Assembly: GCA_015233935.1 (NCBI GenBank)
Contig: JADFXB010000022.1
Span: 1-40,319 of the forward strand
From: Magnetococcales bacterium
Lineage (GTDB): Bacteria; Pseudomonadota; Magnetococcia; Magnetococcales; JADFXB01
Direction: 5' to 3'
DNA length: 40,319 nt
Below, in pieces: positions 16,407 through 24,090 of the stretch; position 1 is the stretch's first letter, and each line of letters starts with the position of its first letter. A program made the translations under genes and the position numbers. The notes beneath the pieces are model-generated. The model was not told where the DNA came from, searched no databases, and saw only the letters and a program-made list of their open reading frames with translations.

Positions 16407-16474
16407 AGATTATCTTTGAGAAGAAAAAATGCAGCATTCATTATTTTTCCTGTTCTTCCATCAAAGAATAATCT
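16407..16474. repeat. Imperfect inverted repeat upstream of mucR
   Basis: The left arm AGATTATCTTTGA (16407-16419) pairs with the right arm TCAAAGAATAATCT (16461-16474) with a single bulged base; the arms are separated by 41 bp. It lies 195 bp before the mucR start. Confidence 0.6.
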
Positions 16475-16668
16475 AACCTCCCCGAATAGGAGCCTCGTAT
16501 ATGGCTCAAGTGGTTTGGAGTGCGGGTACTAATTAACTTTGCAATCTCCACCATTGTAACCGAGTTGCAAAGAGGTGTGGGGGAATTTGCTTTGCCAGGG
16601 ACTGCCCTTTGCAGAGCAGTTATTAGGGTGATAATCGACACGCCCAATCTTTGGGAAGGGAGGAATTC

Positions 16669-17271
16669 ATGTCTTTGGTTAACCAAACCGTGCAAATTGT
16701 TCAAGCGTTTTTATCCCGTAACGAGATCGAGCAACAAGGGGTGAGCGGCTTGATTCAGGATGTCCATCGTACCCTGGTCGCCCTCTCATCGGGTAGTGAA
16801 CTGCCTGCCGGGGCCGCCAAACCAGCAAATTCCGAAGAACGGGAAGCCAATCAAGAAACCGTTCCCCCGGTGGAAGAAAAGCTCCAACCCGCCGTGCCCA
16901 TCAGCCAGGCCGTCACCAACGATGACGTGGTCTGCCTGATCTGCGGTCAACGGGTCAAAACCCTGCGTGGCCACCTCACCCGTAGCCACAGCATGGAAGC
17001 CAATGACTATCGCAATAAGTTCGGCCTGGATAAAAACTTCCCCCTGGTGGCTCCCTCCTATTCCGACCGTCGCCGTAAGCTGGCCCAAGATTCCGGTTTG
17101 AGCGAAAAATTGCGCGCAGGTCGTCGGAAAAAGTTGGAGGCCGCCAAGAATGCTGAAGCCGCTGTAGCAACTGAGGCCGTTGGTGCTGCTGAAGCCCCTG
17201 TTGTTGCTGAACCCGCTACGAAACCCGCTAAAGCAGCTAAAGCCGCTAAAGCTGCTGTAGCGGCTGAATAA
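16669..17271 (+). CDS. MucR/Ros-family zinc-finger transcriptional regulator
   Basis: 200 residues. The N-terminal part (V-Q-I-V-Q-A-F-L-S-R-N-E-I...L-I-Q-D-V-H-R-T-L) is the usual MucR oligomerisation region. The zinc finger uses Cys89, Cys92, His102 and His107 with spacing C-x2-C-x9-H-x4-H, as in Ros. Downstream comes N-K-F-G-L-D-K-N-F-P-L-V-A-P-S-Y-S, also conserved. After residue 160 there is an Ala/Lys/Pro-rich low-complexity tail (K-P-A-K-A-A-K-A-A-K-A) reminiscent of histone H1. Ros/MucR proteins control exopolysaccharide, motility and host-association genes in Alphaproteobacteria and behave like H-NS. ATG 16669 has GGGAGGA upstream. The position opposite the rfb genes hints at surface-polysaccharide control. 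Confidence 0.9.
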   Translation: MSLVNQTVQIVQAFLSRNEIEQQGVSGLIQDVHRTLVALSSGSELPAGAAKPANSEEREANQETVPPVEEKLQPAVPISQAVTNDDVVCLICGQRVKTLRGHLTRSHSMEANDYRNKFGLDKNFPLVAPSYSDRRRKLAQDSGLSEKLRAGRRKKLEAAKNAEAAVATEAVGAAEAPVVAEPATKPAKAAKAAKAAVAAE

Positions 17272-17290
17272 GTCCAGTCTATTCCAAATG

Positions 17291-17334
17291 CAACTGCCGT
17301 TTCCTGAGGAAATATTCCAAGGAAACGGCGGTTG
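17291..17334 (+). terminator. Hairpin terminator after mucR
   Basis: A perfect 10-bp stem (GCCGTTTCCT at 17296-17305, AGGAAACGGC at 17320-17329) extends to 15 bp with one G-U pair around a 14-nt loop. The T-run is weak (TCTTTA), so termination may be partial. Confidence 0.55.
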
Positions 17335-17365
17335 TCTTTAGCAGGGGAGCACCCCTTTTACTGTC

Positions 17366-18952
17366 ATGGCATCCTTCGGTCCCCATCAATCTGCCCATGA
17401 CCTTGTGCCTGCCGCTTTAGAAAAGCCTTCATCCCTTACTCCTTTATCTCTCCTGAAACATTCCTGGTTTCGCTGGCTGTGGCTCTGCATAACTGCCCCC
17501 ATCCTTCTTTATTGGCAATTCCAACTGGCTCTACAACCCCAACAATTGGATCATACCTACTCCAATCGGGCAGGCGTTGGGGTGCATCGGGAAGAAGCCT
17601 TTGTCTACTTTCTCTACCATCTCAATCTCTATCCCTTGGCAACCACCCTGCAAGAGCCTGAAGATTCTGCCACTGAAGCACGTCGTCTGATTGAACAGGA
17701 AGCCGACACCTTACGCACCGAGGTCAACCACACAGCACGCTATGGTGAACATTTAAAAAGCCATCTGTTGCTGCTGGATGCCCTACAAAAACAATCCACC
17801 CGCCATCCCAGTTATACCTTTGCCAACGGTTGGGCCTTTCGCATTGCCCTACTGGCCTTGTTGATTTCATTTTGTTGGGCCGGTTATCCCTTTCTGGCAA
17901 CGGTGCTGGTGGTGGTTCTTGGCTCCAATCCTTTTCAACTCCACGAAATCTACGCAAGAGAAAATGTCCATGGTTGGGTCATAACCACAGCAATAGTATT
18001 ACTGGCCCTAATGGTGCCCGTATTAAAAGCCAACAGAGGACGCATCTATCCTTGGTTCGCTGCCCTATTGTCGGCTTTGTGGCTGGGCAGTGTGGTTCAT
18101 ATTCGCAGTGAACCGGTGGTAATGCTCCTGGCTGTGGCAGCCGCTTTCCTGTTGATGGAAAAAGTCTCCATTCTGCAGCGACTGGCACTCGTGGTTGTGT
18201 TGTTCTTGGGATATGGCACAGTATCCACCGCTTGGCATGATTATTTTACCTGGAAAATAGAACAATCCACCCAGGTGGTCCAAAAGGCAGGGGGGGTGCC
18301 CTATCAAGGGCCGCGAGAGTTTACCCACCAATTCTGGCATCCCCTCCATGTGGGATTGGCAGATTTTGACCAAAAATATGGCTTTAAATGGGATGATCGC
18401 TGGGCTGCCCGCAAACTTTTTCCCAGACTGCGTGAACAGGGGGTAGAAATTCCCCCATGGGATGGCACCACCTATCGCTTTATGGATGCCTGGCATGACG
18501 ATGGTAAACGTTACTACAAGGCCCTGCTTTTGATCCCTGGTTTTTATGAACTTTCCAAAGAAAGCTATTTTGCCGCTATTGCCAACGATCCTTGGTGGTA
18601 TACTAAAATATTACTCAAAAGGGGGTGGGCCTTGTTGACCGATCTTACTCCCCTGTCCCTTGAAGCAGGAAGTTGGCGTTGGCAAATTCCCATAAGTGGG
18701 TTATGGCTGGGTCCTGTGTTATGGATTATGTGGCGGGAGAAAAATCAATTTTTCTTCAAACTGCTCCTGTTTACCCTCCCCACTTGTTTACCCGCCTTCG
18801 TCATGTACGCAGGACGGGGCATGACTTTTATGGCCATCTATCATCTCATTGCTTTTATGGTATTGCTAACTTGGCTTCTTGGGCGGCTATGGGAGGTTTT
18901 CCCAACGCTTGCTGGACACAAAAAAGCAGATCCTCCGGCGGAACCGGTTTGA
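17366..18952 (+). CDS. Polytopic membrane protein of unknown function
   Basis: 528 residues. One membrane segment is visible near residues 35-57, then a soluble stretch of about 110 residues, then a block of about five to six hydrophobic segments (about 160-300), a second soluble region of about 115 residues rich in Trp, Tyr and His, and three more segments up to the C-terminus. This layout, alternating loops and TM bundles, recalls GT-C type glycosyltransferases, but I see no diagnostic catalytic motif and do not assign one. ATG 17366 follows AGGGGAG at some distance. Its last 98 bp overlap the 3' end of the convergent receiver gene. Confidence 0.75.
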   Translation: MASFGPHQSAHDLVPAALEKPSSLTPLSLLKHSWFRWLWLCITAPILLYWQFQLALQPQQLDHTYSNRAGVGVHREEAFVYFLYHLNLYPLATTLQEPEDSATEARRLIEQEADTLRTEVNHTARYGEHLKSHLLLLDALQKQSTRHPSYTFANGWAFRIALLALLISFCWAGYPFLATVLVVVLGSNPFQLHEIYARENVHGWVITTAIVLLALMVPVLKANRGRIYPWFAALLSALWLGSVVHIRSEPVVMLLAVAAAFLLMEKVSILQRLALVVVLFLGYGTVSTAWHDYFTWKIEQSTQVVQKAGGVPYQGPREFTHQFWHPLHVGLADFDQKYGFKWDDRWAARKLFPRLREQGVEIPPWDGTTYRFMDAWHDDGKRYYKALLLIPGFYELSKESYFAAIANDPWWYTKILLKRGWALLTDLTPLSLEAGSWRWQIPISGLWLGPVLWIMWREKNQFFFKLLLFTLPTCLPAFVMYAGRGMTFMAIYHLIAFMVLLTWLLGRLWEVFPTLAGHKKADPPAEPV

Positions 18953-19265
18953 CCAATTTATTTTCGATATGGTATTTGGCTAGAATTTTCATCAATAATG
19001 GGGTGGCCATCACCTCTTGATCGTTGCAGAGGACGATAATGGGAATCGGCACCGGTCGGCAGCGCAATTGATGAATGACCTCCAAACCATCCATATTGGG
19101 CATGAAGATATCTGTAAGAATCAAATCAGCCGGGTTGTGGCGAATGAGGCGCAAACCCTCCTTTCCATCGGAGGCACATACCACCGTATGGCCTGCCTGA
19201 CGCAAAATGTGGGAAAGCGTACCGCGCATTTGGACATCATCTTCAATCAACAATATGGTGGACAA
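18855..19265 (-). CDS. Stand-alone CheY-like response-regulator receiver
   Basis: 136 residues, a single receiver domain: acidic pair Glu8-Asp9-Asp10 in L-I-E-D-D, phospho-acceptor Asp52 in L-T-D-I-F-M-P-N-M-D-G, and the conserved Lys in K-L-V-K-P-V. The switch Thr/Ser is replaced by Cys in I-V-L-C-N-D-Q, which may change signalling. The start is TTG 19265, supported by GGGAGG 6 bp upstream; no in-frame ATG keeps the first beta strand. No partner kinase is in the window. There is a 98-bp convergent overlap with the membrane protein gene. Confidence 0.85.
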   Translation of the reverse strand: MSTILLIEDDVQMRGTLSHILRQAGHTVVCASDGKEGLRLIRHNPADLILTDIFMPNMDGLEVIHQLRCRPVPIPIIVLCNDQEVMATPLLMKILAKYHIENKLVKPVPPEDLLFCVQQALGKPPIAAQEAKLAIP

Positions 19266-19389
19266 CCATCACCTCCCCAAGTGATGCAATTCTTGATCCC
19301 CGTGAAAATTTTAATGCAACCATTGAGGAATAACCATCCGGTGGATACCCTAACCGCTTCATGAAAGACCATTTTTTTAAAGGGGGACT

Positions 19390-20259
19390 ATGGCAGGCGA
19401 ATCCTGGACAGTACGAAAATTATTACAGTGGAGCACCGGTTGGCTAGGGCAGAAAGGTGTCGATTCTCCCCGGCTGGATGGAGAATTGTTGTTGGCTGAA
19501 GCCCTCAAGGTACGCCGCCTGGACCTGTTTTTGGATCCAGATCGTCCCATGGCCGATGATGAACTGGCCCGCTTCCGGGGGTTGATTATTCAACGGGGTA
19601 AGCGTATGTCGGTTGCCCATATCCTGGGTCATCGCGGCTTCTGGTCGCTGGAACTGGCGGTCACCCACAACCTGTTGGTTCCCCGCCCGGAGACTGAGCG
19701 GTTAATAGAAGCGGCCCTGGAACGGCAACCAGACAAGGAAGCCCAACTCACCATCCTGGATGTGGGGGTGGGAAGCGGGGCCATCCTGCTGGCTTTGTTG
19801 AACGAATGGCCGCAGGCGGTTGGGTATGGTGTGGATAAACGGTGGGAGGCCGTCGCCTGTACCCGCACCAATGGGCAAAAGTTGGGAGTGGCCAAGCGTT
19901 GTCACCTATTTCAGGGGGATTTTCTATCAGCCCTGCATCCGCAAGCAAAATTTGATTTCATCACCAGCAATCCCCCCTATATTTCCCAGGCAGAATCCCA
20001 CGCCCTGTCACCAGAGATAGCCCAATGGGAGGATCCTTTGGCCTGGTATGGCGGTGAGGATGGTTTGGATGCCTATCGGCAGATTATCCCGCAAGCCCTG
20101 CCTTGTTTGCTTCCCAATGGTTGGTTGTTGCTGGAAATCGGGGCTGGGCAGGGGAGGGAGGTCAGTGAATTGGCAGAAAAGGCGGGTTTTACGGAAATTT
20201 CCACCTTGCAGGATTATGCCAGACGCGACCGGGTGGTGGCAGCCCGTCGTCCGATGTGA
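19390..20259 (+). CDS. prmC: Peptide chain release factor N5-glutamine methyltransferase
   Basis: 289 residues, normal length for PrmC (HemK). The enzyme methylates the GGQ glutamine of release factors RF1 and RF2 using S-adenosylmethionine. An N-terminal helical release-factor-binding region (1-80) is followed by the Rossmann methyltransferase with V-P-R-P-E-T-E (about 97-103), D-V-G-V-G-S-G-A-I (AdoMet loop) and the catalytic T-S-N-P-P-Y-I motif. ATG 19390 has GGGGG 4 bp upstream. No release-factor gene is adjacent. The convergent Rpn gene ends only 3 bp away. Confidence 0.93.
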   Translation: MAGESWTVRKLLQWSTGWLGQKGVDSPRLDGELLLAEALKVRRLDLFLDPDRPMADDELARFRGLIIQRGKRMSVAHILGHRGFWSLELAVTHNLLVPRPETERLIEAALERQPDKEAQLTILDVGVGSGAILLALLNEWPQAVGYGVDKRWEAVACTRTNGQKLGVAKRCHLFQGDFLSALHPQAKFDFITSNPPYISQAESHALSPEIAQWEDPLAWYGGEDGLDAYRQIIPQALPCLLPNGWLLLEIGAGQGREVSELAEKAGFTEISTLQDYARRDRVVAARRPM

Positions 20260-20262
20260 CCC

Positions 20263-21240
20263 TTAGTTGTCCAGCAGGTTTAGAAGAGAGTTGGTATCCA
20301 GCAGCCGGTCTGTCCATGTTTCAAGGGTAGCAAGATCGGCTTCTGCAATTTTAGCAGACGCCCATTCAGGTAAAGAACCAAAACGGCGTTGCAGCAGACG
20401 CAGCAACAGGTCTGAAGCTGTTTTTCGCGCTCCCATTTGTTCACCAATCAGTATGCCTTGCTGAATGCCTTGCTGAATGCCTTGCTGAATGCCTTGCTGA
20501 ATACCTTGCTGAATGCCTTTCGCCAAGCCATCCTCCCGCGCCAACTCCAACCGTCCACGAGCGTCTACGATGGCCATACCCGCTTTGTCGTAGAGTTCCA
20601 GTTCATCCTGGGTCATATTGGCAATTCTGGCTTTTTCGAAGGCATGTCGAATGGGTGCAGATTTTATTTGGGCGGGAACTTCCTCAATGGAACCAGCATA
20701 CTTTATGAAGTAGATCCATTGATCGATAATATCTTCGCATGTTTCTAACTCTTTGACAAATTTTGGCAATTCCACAAAATAATGCAAAATATCCACAAGA
20801 TGCGGCTGACCGGTGACGGTTTCTCTGGATTCATGCATGGAGACACAGTGGTCAAAACCATCAAATAAAACAAAATCGGTAATGGTAATGGCGATCACCT
20901 GTTTGAGTTTGGTGTAGTCTTCCCCTTTGCCCAGTTGTTGGACGTAAGCCTTGGCACTGTTGTATTGGATCCGTTTGATCATGGCGGCCACTTTTTCCAC
21001 CTGCATTTCCACCACATAGGAAATGCCCCGATGATCTTTGCAGCGCACATCCAGCACCGTGGATTTTAAATCCTTGAGGCGGGGAGCCAGGAAGGGATCC
21101 AGAATAGTCAACTCGGCGATGCGCCGATCCCCTTCCAGGCACAACAGGCTTTCCAAAAACGAGATCAAAATATCCTTGGCATCTTCACTGCCGAAGATTT
21201 TTTTGAAGGCGAAGTCGATGCGGGGGTCGATGAACTTCAT
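20263..21240 (-). CDS. Rpn-family PD-(D/E)XK nuclease / putative transposase, second copy
   Basis: 325 residues. The start M-K-F-I-D-P-R-I-D-F-A-F-K-K-I-F-G is typical of the Rpn/PDDEXK_2 family. Candidate active-site residues are Asp64 (V-L-D-V-R) and Glu78-Met-Gln80. A linker of repeated Q-Q-G-I units, from a 12-bp tandem array, precedes a C-terminal region with L-L-L-R-L-L-Q-R-R-F-G-S-L-P-E-W that aligns with the DUF4351-like tail of the copy at 1497-2513. The two proteins are clearly diverged in the nuclease domain. Such nucleases promote RecA-independent recombination and are frequently exchanged between strains. Confidence 0.88.
   Translation of the reverse strand: MKFIDPRIDFAFKKIFGSEDAKDILISFLESLLCLEGDRRIAELTILDPFLAPRLKDLKSTVLDVRCKDHRGISYVVEMQVEKVAAMIKRIQYNSAKAYVQQLGKGEDYTKLKQVIAITITDFVLFDGFDHCVSMHESRETVTGQPHLVDILHYFVELPKFVKELETCEDIIDQWIYFIKYAGSIEEVPAQIKSAPIRHAFEKARIANMTQDELELYDKAGMAIVDARGRLELAREDGLAKGIQQGIQQGIQQGIQQGIQQGILIGEQMGARKTASDLLLRLLQRRFGSLPEWASAKIAEADLATLETWTDRLLDTNSLLNLLDN
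20456..20515. repeat. 12-bp tandem repeat, 5 copies, inside second Rpn gene
   Basis: Five tandem units of CCTTGCTGAATG (plus-strand reading), the fourth with one base changed. On the minus strand they encode repeated Q-Q-G-I. Like the array in the first Rpn gene, it can expand or contract in frame. Confidence 0.92.
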
Positions 21241-21315
21241 TGGACTACCCTGAATGGGTTTTGTGATTGCAGAAGAGACTGTCCGCAGTATAACTCCTTT
21301 TGGGAATCTGTTCCA

Positions 21316-22125
21316 CTAATTAATCAGCATGTTAGGACGCAAGGAGGCAAAAAAGGCCCCGACACCAGATGCCCCTTCTTTCTCATGAATGCGAATGGCC
21401 TCTGATCCCACCACCGCAATTTCCGCCTGCCCCTGCAAAAAGGAGACATCGGAGGCGGATTTTACCCCAAATCCCACTGCCAGGGGGGTTGACGTGGCTT
21501 GGCGACAGCGTTCTATAAACTGGTTGACCTCACCACCAAAAGCGGTTTCTTTACCGGTCACCCCCTTGCGAGCCACACAATAGCAAAAACCCTGGGCGGC
21601 AGCTCCAATCTCCTGCATGCGTTGATCGGAGGTGGTGGGGGTGAAGAGTTGGATCCAGGAGAGTCCCTCCCGCTGGCACAAGGCCATGGCTTCAGCGGCA
21701 TCTTCCAGGGGTAGATCGGGAACGATTAAACCTTTGGCACCCGCCTGGGCCACCTGTTGGATGAAGGTTTCCACCCCGCGTGCAAACAAAATATTAAAAT
21801 AGGTCATCACCAGGAAAGGAATGGGGTAGCGATGGCAGACCTCCTGCAACAAGGCCAGCCCGGCATCCACCTTGAATCCCCCATCCAGGGCCTGTTGGTT
21901 GGCATAGGCGATGACGGGACCGTCGGCAATGGGTTCGGAAAAGGGAAATTGCAATTCCATGATTTCCACACCAGCCGCCACCATGTGGTCGATTACCCTA
22001 AGATTTTCTTCCAGGGAGGGATGACCCAATACCAGATGGGACATAAGGAGAATGGGAGACTCTCCCCTGGCTTGCCGGTTGTCCAATGCTTGACGGATGC
22101 TCTCCTGCAAGGAAAGGCTGGTCAT
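21316..22125 (-). CDS. trpA: Tryptophan synthase alpha chain
   Basis: 269 residues, normal length. It splits indole-3-glycerol phosphate to indole and passes it to TrpB. The catalytic pair is present: Glu57 in E-I-M-E-L and Asp68 in E-P-I-A-D-G-P. The motif reads L-Q-F-P-F-S-E-P instead of the common L-G-I-P-F-S-D-P, and the phosphate-binding end has V-A-R-K-G-V-T-G instead of S-R-A-G-V-T-G, marking a divergent subfamily. The ATG overlaps the trpB stop (ATGA), so the two subunits are translationally coupled. Confidence 0.93.
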   Translation of the reverse strand: MTSLSLQESIRQALDNRQARGESPILLMSHLVLGHPSLEENLRVIDHMVAAGVEIMELQFPFSEPIADGPVIAYANQQALDGGFKVDAGLALLQEVCHRYPIPFLVMTYFNILFARGVETFIQQVAQAGAKGLIVPDLPLEDAAEAMALCQREGLSWIQLFTPTTSDQRMQEIGAAAQGFCYCVARKGVTGKETAFGGEVNQFIERCRQATSTPLAVGFGVKSASDVSFLQGQAEIAVVGSEAIRIHEKEGASGVGAFFASLRPNMLIN

Positions 22126-23363
22126 GGGGTGACTCCTTTACCAAAATATTGAATTGCCTTCTGACGGATAAAGTCACGCCAGGGTTGATCTTCCAGGGCT
22201 TCGGCAATGGTAAAGATGTCCTTGTCGCCACGACCGGAGAGATTGATCATAGAGATACTGTCCTTGGGCATTTGGGGAATTTCTTTGAATGCCTGGGCGA
22301 AGGCATGGCTGGATTCCAAGGCAGGGATAATGCCTTCCCGGCTGGTCAAGAGTTTGAGGGCAGAGACCACTTCGTGATCCAATGCGGCTTCAAAGCGCAC
22401 CCGACCGGTGGTATGCAAATGGGAGAGGATGGGGGAAACCCCCACATAATCAAGACCAGCAGCCACCGAATGAGTTTCCCGCATTTGACCGTCTTCATCT
22501 TGCAGGAAGAAGGTTTTGTAGCCATGGGCCACACCAACGGTGCCTTTTTGGGAGGCAATGCGGGAGGCGTGTTCATGACCGGTGAGTCCACGACCGCCCG
22601 CTTCCACCCCCACCAGTTCCACCCCATTATCTTCCAGAAAGGCGTGGAAGATACCCAAGGCATTGGAACCTCCCCCAACACAGGCAAAGATTCGATCTGG
22701 CAGTCGTCCTTCCTGTTGAAGAATTTGCCGTCTGGCCTCTATGCCAATGATGGATTGAAACCAGGCCACCATTTCAGGAAAGGGGTGGGCACCACAGGCG
22801 GTTCCCAACAGATAGTGGGTGGTATCCATACTGCCCACCCAATCCCGCAGGGCTTCGTTGATGGCATCCTTGAGGGTTTGTGAGCCAGAGGTGACCGGGA
22901 TGACGGTTGCACCCAACTGTTGCATCCAGAAGACATTGGGACGTTGCCGTTCCACATCCTTGGCACCCATATAGATGGTGCACTCCAACCCCATGCGGGC
23001 AGCCATGGTGGCGGTGGCCATGCCGTGTTGACCGGCTCCCGTCTCGGCAATAACCCGCTTTTTGCCCATGCGTTTGACCAATAAACCTTGTCCCATGACA
23101 TTATTGGCCTTGTGGGCACCTGTCTGGTTCAGATCTTCCCGTTTGATATAAACCTTGCGTCCGCCAAACAGTTCGGTCAAACGACCGGCAAAGGTTAGGG
23201 GGGTGGGACGGCCCGAATAGTTTTCCATCACCGCCAGGTATTCATCCCAAAAGGTCGGATCCTTTCTGGCTTCCTCATAGGCCGCAATGAGCTGCACAAA
23301 GGTTTCATGCAATATTTCAGGAATGTACTTGCCACCAAAAACGCCAAAATAACCACTCTTCAT
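22122..23363 (-). CDS. trpB: Tryptophan synthase beta chain
   Basis: 413 residues from ATG 23363 (M-K-S-G-Y-F-G-V-F-G-G-K-Y), which has AGGGAG 6 bp upstream; the frame extends 26 codons further but lacks family similarity there. This PLP enzyme condenses indole with serine. The PLP lysine is in G-A-H-K-A-N-N, the phosphate-binding loop is G-G-G-S-N-A, and E-T-G-A-G-Q-H-G is complete. It is a TrpB1-type sequence, as expected for a protein working in complex with TrpA. The other trp genes are not in this window. Confidence 0.94.
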   Translation of the reverse strand: MKSGYFGVFGGKYIPEILHETFVQLIAAYEEARKDPTFWDEYLAVMENYSGRPTPLTFAGRLTELFGGRKVYIKREDLNQTGAHKANNVMGQGLLVKRMGKKRVIAETGAGQHGMATATMAARMGLECTIYMGAKDVERQRPNVFWMQQLGATVIPVTSGSQTLKDAINEALRDWVGSMDTTHYLLGTACGAHPFPEMVAWFQSIIGIEARRQILQQEGRLPDRIFACVGGGSNALGIFHAFLEDNGVELVGVEAGGRGLTGHEHASRIASQKGTVGVAHGYKTFFLQDEDGQMRETHSVAAGLDYVGVSPILSHLHTTGRVRFEAALDHEVVSALKLLTSREGIIPALESSHAFAQAFKEIPQMPKDSISMINLSGRGDKDIFTIAEALEDQPWRDFIRQKAIQYFGKGVTP

Positions 23364-23620
23364 GCCCGCTCCCTTCACGCTGGAAACCTCTGACTGCTCT
23401 AAAATACCTTCCACCACGTTATAATACCAGTCAACTTGCACGAAAAGGTGTGGCGATGGCGTTTGTCATAAGCTATAGTAGCGGGGATGATTATCGCGGC
23501 TTTGCACCAATTCGTTGCCAATAGGCAATTTTTCCATTTGGAAAAGGTTTCATAATTTCTTGCAAAACAACGGGTTGTCCGTTTGACGTCTAGTTTGGTA
23601 ACTGGAAAGGGAAAACAACA

Positions 23621-24004
23621 ATGGCAAAACGGCTTTGGGGCAGCTTGGGTATGATGGCAGGGGTGGTTTCCCTGGCATTGTCTGGCGCAGCTTGGGCAGA
23701 TTCCCATATCATCACCTACAAGGATGATGTGAAAAGCATTTTGGAACATCGTTGCCTGGAATGCCATAAAACAGGTGGTGACGGAGCCAAGGCTTCCGGC
23801 CTGTTGATGGACAGCTATACCAATCTGATGAAGGGAACCAGCAATGGGTCTGTCATCACTCCTGGCAATCCATCCACCAGTAATTTACTGGTTCTGGTTG
23901 AGGGCAAGGCCGCCATTCGCATGCCCCACAACAAGAAACCCCTTACCAAATGTGAAATTGATATCCTACGCAAATGGATTGCCCAAGGTGCCAAGGATAA
24001 TTAA
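23621..24004 (+). CDS. Small periplasmic mono-heme c-type cytochrome
   Basis: 127 residues with a signal peptide (about 1-26, A-A-W-A-D-S). One heme-attachment motif C-L-E-C-H (Cys45, Cys48, His49) follows Y-K-D-D-V-K-S-I-L-E-H-R; this opening and the later R-M-P-H-N-K-K-P-L-T plus E-I-D-I-L-R-K-W-I-A-Q-G-A match the planctomycete-type cytochrome C (PSCyt1) domain. Met101 is a candidate distal heme ligand. Function is presumably periplasmic electron transfer; its partner is not evident. Monocistronic, with its own terminator. Confidence 0.85.
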   Translation: MAKRLWGSLGMMAGVVSLALSGAAWADSHIITYKDDVKSILEHRCLECHKTGGDGAKASGLLMDSYTNLMKGTSNGSVITPGNPSTSNLLVLVEGKAAIRMPHNKKPLTKCEIDILRKWIAQGAKDN

Positions 24005-24032
24005 TATTCCTTTGGTCATGATCTGAAATTAT

Positions 24033-24065
24033 CCCGGGCCTTGCATCAGGGTCCGGGTGGTTTTT
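24033..24065 (+). terminator. Terminator after cytochrome gene
   Basis: A GC-rich imperfect hairpin (CCCGGGCCT at 24033-24041 against AGGGTCCGGG ending at 24057) is followed by TGG and five T. It lies 30 bp after the cytochrome stop and just before galU. Confidence 0.6.
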
Positions 24066-24090
24066 CAACCCTGTGCAGGAATTGTGTTCG

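Larger units (their letters stand above)
16050..16668. other. Divergent control region between rfbG and mucR
   Basis: 619 bp without a convincing gene. It holds the candidate rfb promoter at 16095-16124, AT-rich DNA from about 16280 to 16480, and an imperfect inverted repeat at 16407-16474. MucR-family proteins favour AT-rich intergenic DNA, so this may be a target of the mucR product, including autoregulation; this is inference. Confidence 0.5.

Noticed and set aside
16441-16704. 87-aa minus-strand frame upstream of mucR
   Set aside because: No start signal or family resemblance; it covers the mucR start region and looks like chance.
17366-18952. Assignment of the membrane protein as a GT-C glycosyltransferase
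   Set aside because: The topology is compatible, but no catalytic acidic motif in the first loop can be pointed to.
20456-20515. Short tandem repeats considered as a CRISPR array
   Set aside because: Units are 12 bp, contiguous without spacers and in frame within a coding sequence; no cas genes are present.
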